From Mesorhizobium mediterraneum (GTDB taxonomy: Bacteria > Pseudomonadota > Alphaproteobacteria > Rhizobiales > Rhizobiaceae): a stretch of 64,000 bases of DNA. Below, piece by piece: positions 35,404 through 43,145 of this stretch. Numbering within the stretch: the stretch's first letter is position 1; each line of letters opens with the position of its first letter. The position numbers and the translations under genes were made by a program. The notes below the pieces were generated by a model. The model saw only the letters and a list, made by a program, of their open reading frames with translations. It had not been told where the DNA came from and made no database searches. The DNA is taken from positions 124,001 to 188,000 of the forward strand of contig NZ_NPKI01000011.1 in NCBI RefSeq assembly GCF_002284565.1. The letters are read 5' to 3'.

Positions 35404-36744
35404 TTACTGGAGCTTCCTCGGGTCGGCCGCCGACAGCCGCGCGGCATCGCGATGAAGCAGCATGACCTGCTCGGCGTCCGATATTCGGTCGTAAATCGGC
35501 TCCAGCGCACCGTCTTCATCGAGCGCGAGAGCACCCGACAAATCGGGTGAAAGCACCGTCAGCTTCTGCTTGATGCCCGCCAGTTCCTCCTTGCCGAGCG
35601 TCAGCCAGCTGTTGGCGCCGCAATAGCTGGCGAAGTCTTTGCTGGCGAGAACGCTGTGCGGATGTTTCTTGGTCAGGGTCTGGAGGCGCTGGACCTCGTT
35701 TACAGCCGAGCCGAAGACAGAGAATGTGAGCCGGTCTGTAAGCCCGACGTTGCCGAACATCACATTGCCGACATGCAGGCCGATACCAAACTTTATGTCG
35801 CCTAACCCCTGCTCCTTTCTGCGCAGATTGAGATCCATTATGCGCGCGCTGGCCTTGTGCGCTGCCGCAAGAGCAGCCTGGCAAGCGATCTCGGACTGCG
35901 AGCGATGCCTTTCGCAAGGGTAGACGGCAATGAAGCCATCACCTATGAAACTCATGATCTGCCCGCCGCTGCGATTGAAAGGTGCGGCAACGGCGTCGAA
36001 AAACTGGTTCAGCGTATCGATATAGATTTCGCGGCCGGAGGTTTCGGCAAGCCTTGACGACCCGCGCATATCGGCCATGACCAGTGCGGCCCGGATGGTA
36101 TCGCCCTCGCCGCGCTTGATCTGGCCGTCCAGCACGCGCCTGCCGGCGTCGCCGCCGAGATAAGTGGTCATCATGTTGTCGGCGAGCTTGGTGAGCACCG
36201 CCATCTTGGTTGCGATGGCGAGATGGTTCTGGATGCGCAGCAGCGCCGAAATCATGCTGTCGCTGAAGCCTGCAGCACTGTCGGTGGACCAAGACCCCAG
36301 CATGCCCTGACTGGTATTGCCGCTGAAGGGATGCACGAAAGCCATGTAATCGGTGACGCCCATAAGCCTGAGGTCATCGAAAACAGGAAATTCCGACGAC
36401 ACTGACGGGTCGAGCCGGCGCCGCAGATGGTCGAGCTTGTTGCTGAGCAGATGATAGTATGGGCTGGTCAGGAATCTGTCAGAATGAACGCCGTCCTCCT
36501 TGCGGAAGCCTTCCACTTCCAGGCCCTGGCCGCGGAGCCAGGTGAAGCCAAGCGCGTCATAAAGCGGATGAAGCATCGAAAAGCTCAAATGCACCCGCTT
36601 CAAAGGCAGGCCGGCAGCAGCCAGCCGTTCACAAAAGCCCTTTACCAATGTTTCCAGGTCGTCGCCCGCCAGCGCCGATTGGGTCAGCCAATCGGCAACC
36701 TTATCCATGAGAATGGCAGAAATTTCTGCTTGCGCTGTGCTCAT
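35404..36744 (-). CDS. Class III nucleotide cyclase with N-terminal sensor domain
   Basis: A 446-residue protein. About 30-200 resemble a GAF/PAS-like sensor (LPLKRVHLSFSMLHPLYDAL, DYMAFVHPFS), followed by a helix and the cyclase domain (about 230-400). Metal Asp are in AALVMADMRGSSRLAE and MSFIGDGFIAVYP. The usual Lys before GD is Ser here, a change found in the IIIb-like rhizobial branch. FSVFGSAVNEVQRLQTL carries Asn and Arg. It is soluble and starts with an ATG at 36744. Catalysis is likely, but the nucleotide preference is open. It lies between the transporter operon and the nucleotide-sugar dehydrogenase, all on the minus strand. Confidence 0.85.
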   Translation of the reverse strand: MSTAQAEISAILMDKVADWLTQSALAGDDLETLVKGFCERLAAAGLPLKRVHLSFSMLHPLYDALGFTWLRGQGLEVEGFRKEDGVHSDRFLTSPYYHLLSNKLDHLRRRLDPSVSSEFPVFDDLRLMGVTDYMAFVHPFSGNTSQGMLGSWSTDSAAGFSDSMISALLRIQNHLAIATKMAVLTKLADNMMTTYLGGDAGRRVLDGQIKRGEGDTIRAALVMADMRGSSRLAETSGREIYIDTLNQFFDAVAAPFNRSGGQIMSFIGDGFIAVYPCERHRSQSEIACQAALAAAHKASARIMDLNLRRKEQGLGDIKFGIGLHVGNVMFGNVGLTDRLTFSVFGSAVNEVQRLQTLTKKHPHSVLASKDFASYCGANSWLTLGKEELAGIKQKLTVLSPDLSGALALDEDGALEPIYDRISDAEQVMLLHRDAARLSAADPRKLQ

Positions 36745-36841
36745 GCTATCTCCGAACTCTTGGGCCTCATGTGGCGAGGCTGCCGGCGGGATGCAATCAC
36801 GATCCTGACAGCGGGCAAAAAATTCGCCGGCTCGGACGCCA

Positions 36842-38257
36842 TCAGGCCTTCACCACCGTCTCTCGGGCTAGCCCGAGGCGGCCAAAAACATTGCGTGTGT
36901 CGACGATCAGGAGAGCGTGATCAGCGATCGCCTGATAGTCGATCGCGTCGTGGTCGGTTGCAACGACGACAGCGTCGAAATCCTTCAAGGCCACCTCGGT
37001 CAAGTCGACCGAGCGACGCCCCTTGATCGCCATATGCTCCCGTGTGGTCGGGATTTCGGTAACATGCGGATCGTGGAATTCCGCCTTGCCGCCCCATTCC
37101 TCGATGAGTTCAATGAGCCGCAATGAGGGGCTTTCGCGGATGTCGGGCACATTCTTCTTATAGGCGAGCCCGATGATGAGAATGCGCGAGCGGCTGAGCG
37201 CCTTGCCGTGGCGCCGGTCCAGCGCCTTCGCCAGTTCATCGACCACATGACGCGGCATAGCCGTGTTGATCTCTGCCGCCAGCTCGATGAAGCGGGTCGG
37301 CAGTTCGTATTCGCGCGCCTTCCACGTCAGGTAGAAGGGATCGATCGGAACGCAGTGCCCGCCAAGTCCAGGGCCAGGATAAAAAGGCATGTAGCCGAAG
37401 GGCTTGGTCTTTGCCGCCTCGATCACCTCCCAGATGTCGATGCCCATCGCACCGAGCACGACCTTCAACTCGTTGACGAGGGCTATGTTGACCGAGCGGA
37501 AGATGTTTTCCGTCAGCTTGACCGCCTCGGCGGTCGCCGTGGTGGAAACCGGAACGACGGTCTTGACCACGCCCTGGTAGAAAGCCTGCACGAGCGTCGC
37601 CGCTTCAATGCCGTCACCTGCCACGACCTTGGGGATCGTCGCGACTTCAAAGCTGCGGTTGCCGGGATCCTCGCGCTCGGGCGAGAAGCCGAGGAAGAAG
37701 TCTATCTTCGACTGCAAGCCGGTCTTTTCCAGTATGGGCTTGATCACGTCGTCGGTGGTGCCAGGATAGGTGGTCGATTCCAGCACGATCAGCTGGCCGA
37801 GACGTAAATGCTTCGCGATGGTGTCTGCCGTGTTTCTGACAAAGGAGAGGTCCGGCTCTCGGTGTTTCGTCAGCGGTGTCGGAACGCAGATGATGATGAC
37901 ATCGCAGACGGCCAGTTCGGCAAAATCCGCAGTGGCGCGGAACCGTCCGATCGCCACCTCGCTGGCAAGGGCTGTGGACGTCACCGCCTCAATATAGGAC
38001 TGGCCGTTGTTCAGGCTCTCGACCTTCTGGGCTTCGACGTCGAAGCCGGAAACCGGGAAGCCGGCGCGTGCGATCGCAACCGCCAGCGGCAACCCGACGT
38101 AGCCCAGTCCGATCACGCCGACTTGCGCGGCACGCGTCGAAATCCGGTTCAGAAGACTGTCATATGTCGATCGTGAGGCGTCCAAAAATCTGCTTCCCGT
38201 CAATTCGGACAGGCTGTCCGCGCCCATGGCGAGGCGCACCATGGTCCCAAGAACCAT
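36842..38257 (-). CDS. Nucleotide-sugar (UDP-GlcNAc/UDP-Glc type) dehydrogenase
   Basis: A 471-residue UDP-sugar dehydrogenase. The NAD loop GVIGLGYVGLPLAVAIARAG is at about 47-66, ESTTYPGTTDDVI and FLGFSPEREDPGN are in the central part, and the active-site Cys lies in LGGHCVPIDPFYL. VKLTENIFRSVNIALVNEL and a C-terminal UDP-binding domain complete it. The SPEREDPG and GGHCVPIDP pattern is that of the WbpA/TviB group, which oxidise UDP-N-acetyl sugars to uronic acids. The product would feed an acidic surface polysaccharide, in line with the glycosyltransferases at 39.5 and 47-50.7 kb. Start chosen at the ATG at 38257; later ATGs (38242, 38227) are possible. Confidence 0.92.
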   Translation of the reverse strand: MVLGTMVRLAMGADSLSELTGSRFLDASRSTYDSLLNRISTRAAQVGVIGLGYVGLPLAVAIARAGFPVSGFDVEAQKVESLNNGQSYIEAVTSTALASEVAIGRFRATADFAELAVCDVIIICVPTPLTKHREPDLSFVRNTADTIAKHLRLGQLIVLESTTYPGTTDDVIKPILEKTGLQSKIDFFLGFSPEREDPGNRSFEVATIPKVVAGDGIEAATLVQAFYQGVVKTVVPVSTTATAEAVKLTENIFRSVNIALVNELKVVLGAMGIDIWEVIEAAKTKPFGYMPFYPGPGLGGHCVPIDPFYLTWKAREYELPTRFIELAAEINTAMPRHVVDELAKALDRRHGKALSRSRILIIGLAYKKNVPDIRESPSLRLIELIEEWGGKAEFHDPHVTEIPTTREHMAIKGRRSVDLTEVALKDFDAVVVATDHDAIDYQAIADHALLIVDTRNVFGRLGLARETVVKA

Positions 38258-38299
38258 TGCCGAGGCATATTGCGGAAAATCGGTTTCCGCAAGCCGTCA

Positions 38300-39478
38300 T
38301 CAGACCGGCACCTTCGCCTTCAGGCTTGCGGCAGCAATCGCATAGCCGCCGGCGGCGCCATCGATGAAATGAACGTGATCGCGCTGCAGCGGCGATGCGA
38401 CGAGGCATGTCATCAAGGCCGATTTCTGGCGGTGCAGGCCATAGTTGCAGATGCCCGCCTCTTCCGCCTGTTTCAGCCGGTTCTCGATCCGTTGCAACAC
38501 ATCCGCGTCAACGTCGATGGTCATCTTCAAGCCGTCGTCGAACTTCCGGAAATCCGAATTGCTGGCCACGTCGCGTTTGTAGATCTTCGGATCGAAACTG
38601 CCGATCCTCCAGCCATATCTATCCGTAACAGCCGTAAGCGTCATCAGGAACACTACCCACAGCTTCGATAGCCACCGCCATCCTGCGGGTGCCATGGCCC
38701 GCGCCTCGATATCGAGGCCGGCGGGCAGAAAACTGTAGCTCGGCCCGTTCACCGGCACCGGGTGGCCATCGCGTTCCTGCCTGCCGGAAAGGGCGATGAT
38801 GTCGGAAGCCAGAAACTGAAAACCGCGCAGGTCGCGCAACGCCCCCGGTACGGCTATGATCGAGACGATTTCGCCATGCCGGGCTTCGATCGGGTTCCAG
38901 CGGCAGGAGAGGCCGGTCAGATCCGGCCGCGCGCCGGCCGGCGCAGGATCGATGCGGTAGCGCCCGGCTTTCATCTCGGCTTCCGCCCAACTGCCGCCAC
39001 CTCCGGCGAACATGGCATAGAAGACCGCTTCGGAGGCCTGGAACCTCGCCACGCGAACGTCGAGGCCTTGCGCTCTTATATCCTTTATCGGCACGATTGC
39101 GGCACGCAAGGTCAGATCCAGTTCGTCCGCCACCCATCTCTGGACAGCCGCCAGCGCGTTGCGGATGATCTCCAGCGCCGAGCCAGGAAACGCCACGAGC
39201 GCGCCGTCGCCGCCGAAGACAAAGGGAAGATCTTGCCTACCCAGCGCATTGAGCAGCGCCGAAATGACGCTGGCACCGGCCATATTGACGGTTTTATAGC
39301 GCCCCGCCTCGATCGCCTTGGTCGAGCCGACGATGTCTGCGGTGGCCAGCGCCCAGCCATCGGGGAGAGGCCGATAGTTATCGATATCGGCAACGCTTTC
39401 GAACCTTGCGAAGACCGGCAAAGAAGCGACAAACGGGTCGGACGCGGCAGCTGTTTCCATGAGCATCAGATAGCACAT
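38300..39478 (-). CDS. DUF3095 protein, cyclase-fold-like
   Basis: A 392-residue protein that matches the DUF3095 family as I know it. The N-terminal half retains a class III cyclase look: ALATADIVGSTKAIEAGRYK corresponds to the first metal-binding strand and VFGGDGALVAFPG to the GD strand, but the Asn-Arg motif is not found. The C-terminus (HRQKSALMTCLVASPLQRDH, then VHFIDGAAGGYA) is characteristic of the family. No membrane helix except a weak one near residue 275. Whether it makes a nucleotide is unknown. It is 43 bases upstream of the dehydrogenase gene and divergent from the glycosyltransferase at 39553. Confidence 0.8.
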   Translation of the reverse strand: MCYLMLMETAAASDPFVASLPVFARFESVADIDNYRPLPDGWALATADIVGSTKAIEAGRYKTVNMAGASVISALLNALGRQDLPFVFGGDGALVAFPGSALEIIRNALAAVQRWVADELDLTLRAAIVPIKDIRAQGLDVRVARFQASEAVFYAMFAGGGGSWAEAEMKAGRYRIDPAPAGARPDLTGLSCRWNPIEARHGEIVSIIAVPGALRDLRGFQFLASDIIALSGRQERDGHPVPVNGPSYSFLPAGLDIEARAMAPAGWRWLSKLWVVFLMTLTAVTDRYGWRIGSFDPKIYKRDVASNSDFRKFDDGLKMTIDVDADVLQRIENRLKQAEEAGICNYGLHRQKSALMTCLVASPLQRDHVHFIDGAAGGYAIAAASLKAKVPV

Positions 39479-39552
39479 TCCAGTGCTTGAAGGTGAAGTC
39501 GATCATGGTTCGAAATTGACTTGCGCAGGCTTTCCGATGATAGGGTCCGGCG

Positions 39553-40641
39553 ATGCGAATTGCTTTCTACGCGCCGCTGAAGTCACCCAATCATCCCGTT
39601 GCCTCCGGCGACCGCCAGATGGCACGGATGCTGGTTAAGGCGCTGGAGCATGTAGGGCATAGCGTCGAACTGGCATCCGAATTGCGCTTGTATCTACGCG
39701 AACCGGAGTCGAAGAGTTTCGATGCGCTCAAGACCGAGGCCCGAGAGGAGGCTGCGCGGCTGACCAAGCTTTGGGATCGTGACGGCAAGCCCGATCTCTG
39801 GTTCTCCTATCATCCCTATTACAAGGCGCCCGACCTGATCGGGCCCGAGCTGGCGTCGGCCTTTGCTGTCCCCTACGTGACAGCGGAAGCCTCCTATTCG
39901 AGGCGGCGCAACGCCGGCTTGTGGGCCGATACGCAAGCGTTGGTGGCGCGAGCCGTCGAACAGGCAGCGCTGAACATCTGCTTCACGCAAAGGGATCGTC
40001 AGGGACTAACAGATGCGATTCCCGACGCCGCTCTCGGTATGCTTTCGCCCTTCATCGACACATCGGTATTCCGGGAACTGCCGGCACGGGGTTGTCCGAC
40101 GCGCCTCGTTACCGTCGCCATGATGCGCCCGGGCGACAAAGTCGAAAGCTATCGCATGCTGGCGCAGGCGCTCGGTCCGATCGGCCACCTGCCCTGGACC
40201 ATGTCGGTCGTCGGGGATGGGCCTGCCCGCGACGAGGTCAAAGCGCAATTCGCCGGCTTGCCCGCCGACCGTATCGAATGGCTTGGCGCGATTGAGCCAG
40301 CCGCCGTGCCGGATGTCCTCTACCGTGGGGGAATTTACGTCTGGCCGGGTTATGGCGAGGCCTATGGAATTGCCTATCTTGAAGCGCAGGCCGCCGGCCT
40401 TCCGGTGGTGGCTCAGGACATCGCCGGCGTGCCGGAGGTCGTGCGGGATGGCCAGACCGGGTTTCTCACCCCGCCGGGCGATGTGGCGGCGTTCGCTTCT
40501 GCCATTGAAAGGCTTCTGGCCGGCAACGACGAAAGAACCATCATGGCCGCGGAAGCCAGGCGTTTCATCCTCGAAGAACGTTCCCTCGGTGTTGCAGCGG
40601 CGCGCCTGGCCAAACTTCTTGCGAAGATCCCGGTTTCATGA
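39553..40641 (+). CDS. GT4-family glycosyltransferase
   Basis: A 362-residue GT-B glycosyltransferase. The N-terminal domain opens MRIAFYAPLKSPNHPVASGD, with the acceptor-side Gly-rich start and a helix (RQMARMLVKALEHVGHSVEL). The C-terminal donor domain has WTMSVVGDGPARDEV and the EX7E motif in GYGEAYGIAYLEAQAAGLPV followed by VAQDIAGVPEVV. It should transfer a hexose-type unit onto a surface glycan in the cytoplasm. It overlaps the deacetylase gene by four bases (ATGA), so the two act together. Confidence 0.9.
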   Translation: MRIAFYAPLKSPNHPVASGDRQMARMLVKALEHVGHSVELASELRLYLREPESKSFDALKTEAREEAARLTKLWDRDGKPDLWFSYHPYYKAPDLIGPELASAFAVPYVTAEASYSRRRNAGLWADTQALVARAVEQAALNICFTQRDRQGLTDAIPDAALGMLSPFIDTSVFRELPARGCPTRLVTVAMMRPGDKVESYRMLAQALGPIGHLPWTMSVVGDGPARDEVKAQFAGLPADRIEWLGAIEPAAVPDVLYRGGIYVWPGYGEAYGIAYLEAQAAGLPVVAQDIAGVPEVVRDGQTGFLTPPGDVAAFASAIERLLAGNDERTIMAAEARRFILEERSLGVAAARLAKLLAKIPVS

Positions 40642-41414
40642 CATCCGATCAGGTCTGGCAGCCCTTGGTGGAAGAACTGGCGTGCCTGCAACGGGCGGAC
40701 CGTAAGGCAGAGTTCTGGCTGCGCGACGACGACGCCGTGGATCCGACGCCTGCGCTTGATCGGCTGCTCGACCTTACCGGTAAATTCGCGGTTCCGGTCA
40801 CTCTGGCCGTCATTCCCGCCCTGACTGATGAGAAGCTTGTCGTCCGGCTTGGCGAGGCGCCGCATGCCGCGGTCGCCATCCATGGCTGGGCGCACCGAAA
40901 TCATGCGCCCGAGCACCAGAAAAAGCAGGAACTCGGCGCGCATCGGCCACGCGAGGCGGTGCTCGATGATCTGGCTCGCGGGCTGACGCACGTAACCGAA
41001 CTGCACCGCGCACGTGCCGTTCCGATGCTGGTGCCACCTTGGAACAGGATCGACGCCGGCTTGGTATCCGACCTTGGATCGATAGGATTTTCGGCATTGT
41101 CGGTCTATGGGCCGCCGAGGCCGGCTTCACTTGCAGTCATCAACAGCAATGTCGACATCATGGATTGGCATGGCACGCGCGGCTGCCGCGATCATGGCCT
41201 ATTGGTTCAGGCTATCATCGCGCAATTGCAGCATGCAATCGACGGCGGCGAACCGGTCGGCCTGCTCACCCACCATCTCGTGCATGATGAATCGGCCTGG
41301 CTCTTCCTCGAACGGCTGTTCACAGTCACCGCACAGACTGAAGCCTGCGCATGGCTTCCGATCAGGACATTGATCGGGCGCAGCGCCGCTAGAGCAATTC
41401 CAGGAAAAGTGTGA
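40638..41414 (+). CDS. Polysaccharide deacetylase-like protein with a repeat-derived C-terminus
   Basis: A 258-residue protein that matches the NodB-fold family loosely. AEFWLRDDDAVDPTPALDRL has the Asp-Asp pair near the start, VAIHGWAHRNHAP supplies the metal His pair, VPPWNRID stands for the RxPxG segment, and LLTHHLVHDE is the C-terminal His. The family usually starts with TFDDG; here it is RDDDAV, as in the branch annotated as polysaccharide deacetylase-like in rhizobia. It is translationally coupled to the glycosyltransferase at 39553. The last seven codons (AIPGKV and stop) are encoded by a RIME repeat, so the original C-terminus was probably altered when the repeat inserted. Confidence 0.8.
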   Translation: MTSDQVWQPLVEELACLQRADRKAEFWLRDDDAVDPTPALDRLLDLTGKFAVPVTLAVIPALTDEKLVVRLGEAPHAAVAIHGWAHRNHAPEHQKKQELGAHRPREAVLDDLARGLTHVTELHRARAVPMLVPPWNRIDAGLVSDLGSIGFSALSVYGPPRPASLAVINSNVDIMDWHGTRGCRDHGLLVQAIIAQLQHAIDGGEPVGLLTHHLVHDESAWLFLERLFTVTAQTEACAWLPIRTLIGRSAARAIPGKV

Positions 41415-41518
41415 GCGGTTTTCCCGGGAAAAGCGCGTAGCGCTTTCCCTTGGGAATTGCGTCAAAACAAAGAGATAGAGCGGTTCGCCGTTTCTGTGAA
41501 ACGGTGAACCGCTCTAGA
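41390..41518. repeat. RIME-type rhizobial intergenic repeat
   Basis: The segment begins AGAGCAATTCCAGGAAAAGT, continues with GCGGTTTTCCCGGGAAAA and TTGGGAATTGCGTCAAAACA, and ends in an inverted repeat AGAGCGGTTC / GAACCGCTCT around TTTCTGTGAAAC. This pattern, as I know it, is that of the RIME1 family dispersed in rhizobial genomes. It lies between two convergent genes and covers the last 25 bases of the deacetylase gene. The hairpins may terminate transcription from either side. Confidence 0.75.
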
Positions 41519-41528
41519 GGAAAATAGC

Positions 41529-42383
41529 TCAGCGCTTTTTGCGCAATGAGACTGGAAATTTGAGCGTCTGGCCATCCCGCGCGGCAAAAGCGCCGGTAAA
41601 CCTGTCTTTGGCCAGTTTCTCGATCTCGTCCAGGTCCTCGTCGGTCCGCGTCGGATCGTGGTGAAACAGCGCAAGCCCCCGCGCACCGGCCGCCTCACAG
41701 AGCTTGACGCCCTGTTGCCATGTCGAGTGCCCGTAACCGCGGCGGCGTTCCATTTCCTCCTCGGTGTAGGTGCAATCGTAAATGACGAGGTCGGCATCTT
41801 CGATCAGGGCGAGCACCGCCTGATCGAGTTTGTCCGGCTCGTGCTCAGTGTCTGTGATCACCGCCACGACGCGGCCGCCCCATTCGACTCGGTAGCCTAT
41901 GCAGCCGCCCGGATGGATAAGACTGCCGGTTCGGACCACCACCCCTTCGCGCGGCCGAAGCACGTCTCCGGATACGAAATCGCGATAGTCGAGGCTTGCC
42001 TTGCAGATCTCCAGTTTCACCGGAAACCACGGCGGCCGCATGAACTCATCGACCATCTGCCGGGTCGTCATGTGTCCTGCAAGATGCCCGGACCAAAGCG
42101 TAACCTTGGCGCTCCGGTCATAGATCGGCGCAAAAGACGGCAACCCGATGATGTGATCGTAATGGCAATGGGTGAAAAGCAGGTCGAAATCGGTCACGGC
42201 CGACGCCTGAAGCGCCCCGCCGGCAGGCCGTAGGCCAGAGCCCGCGTCGAACAGAAGCGTATGCTTACCGCATCGCATCTCAATGCAGATTGTGTTGCCG
42301 CCATAGCGAGAGAATTCTGGCCCTGATACCGAAATGCTGCCGCGCACACCCCAAAACCTGACCAGGAAAACGTCGTCGTCCAT
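41529..42383 (-). CDS. MBL-fold metallo-hydrolase
   Basis: A 284-residue metallo-beta-lactamase-fold hydrolase. It starts VFLVRFWGVRGSISVSGPEF, typical of the branch near PhnP and cyclic-nucleotide phosphodiesterases. The HxHxDH site is THCHYDHIIG (about residues 71-80), followed by a Gly-rich strand, TDTEHEP carrying the bridging Asp, and ALFHHDPTRTDEDLD with the last metal His. Members of this branch hydrolyse phosphodiesters. The neighbouring cNMP-binding gene and several cyclases make a cyclic-nucleotide phosphodiesterase an attractive guess, but the sequence alone does not show it. Confidence 0.88.
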   Translation of the reverse strand: MDDDVFLVRFWGVRGSISVSGPEFSRYGGNTICIEMRCGKHTLLFDAGSGLRPAGGALQASAVTDFDLLFTHCHYDHIIGLPSFAPIYDRSAKVTLWSGHLAGHMTTRQMVDEFMRPPWFPVKLEICKASLDYRDFVSGDVLRPREGVVVRTGSLIHPGGCIGYRVEWGGRVVAVITDTEHEPDKLDQAVLALIEDADLVIYDCTYTEEEMERRRGYGHSTWQQGVKLCEAAGARGLALFHHDPTRTDEDLDEIEKLAKDRFTGAFAARDGQTLKFPVSLRKKR

Positions 42384-42504
42384 GCTACCCCTTCGCCCAT
42401 CTTAGCCAAACAACTGCTGCTATGCGAGACAGGCTTTCTCCGGGCGACCTTCTCAGCAAGAGGACAATGCCATCACGACGGCGAGGATCGAGCGCACGTC
42501 TTGG

Positions 42505-42954
42505 TTATTTGGCGCTTCGTGCGTCGATCAGATCCGCGGTCGTATGGCTTAGGCGATCGGCAAGAACCCGCAATATCTCGATGGTCATTTCCGGGAACTC
42601 CCTCATAAGCCTCAGGAAATGATCCTTACGGATTCTCAAGACTTCCAGCGGACTTGCCGCTCTGACGGTGGCAGTGCGGGAGCTGTTGCACAATATGGCG
42701 ATCTCGCCAACAATCGAATTTGACTCCAGTTCGGCAACTTTTATCGGTCCGCTGTCGGAATCGACCAGAATATCTGCCCTGCCTGAAAGGATGACATAGG
42801 CGGCGTCTCCCTCGTCGCCCTGCCGGAAAAGGATCTGGCCGGCGCTGTAGCTCACACGATCGGATGTGAACGCAAGCAGCTTGAGCTTTGTCGGCTCGAT
42901 GGCAGCGAACAAGGGAACGCGTTGCAGCATTCCAACTTCATCCTTGAGCAGCAT
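42505..42954 (-). CDS. Cyclic nucleotide-binding domain protein
   Basis: A protein of about 149 residues consisting of one cNMP-binding (CRP-type) domain without a DNA-binding part. It shows LFAAIEPTKLKLLAFTSDRV, then ILFRQGDEGDAAYVILSGRA with the conserved Gly-rich strands, and the phosphate-binding cassette as GEIAILCNSSRTATVRA, where Arg after Ser-Ser is the cyclic-phosphate ligand. The C-terminal helix (FPEMTIEILRVLADRLSHTT) ends the domain. Start ATG at 42954 because GGGAAGG lies nine bases upstream; a TTG at 42972 is the alternative. It lies between the degenerate ABC exporter and the MBL hydrolase, all on the minus strand, so it may relay cAMP to the exporter. Confidence 0.88.
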   Translation of the reverse strand: MLLKDEVGMLQRVPLFAAIEPTKLKLLAFTSDRVSYSAGQILFRQGDEGDAAYVILSGRADILVDSDSGPIKVAELESNSIVGEIAILCNSSRTATVRAASPLEVLRIRKDHFLRLMREFPEMTIEILRVLADRLSHTTADLIDARSAK

Positions 42955-43145
42955 TGTCGCAAACCTTCCCAATTCGCGTTTGCCAGACTAGACCAACGGA
43001 CGCCCAGATGGAATCAATTCTGTTTCCGGGATGGCGAGACGAACCACGCGAATGGTGGCGAACCCGGATCAGGTGCAAACCTCAATCCCTTGACCTTGCA
43101 ACAAGTTCCCACCGGCAGAATGATCCCATCGGAATGTCCAAAGCT

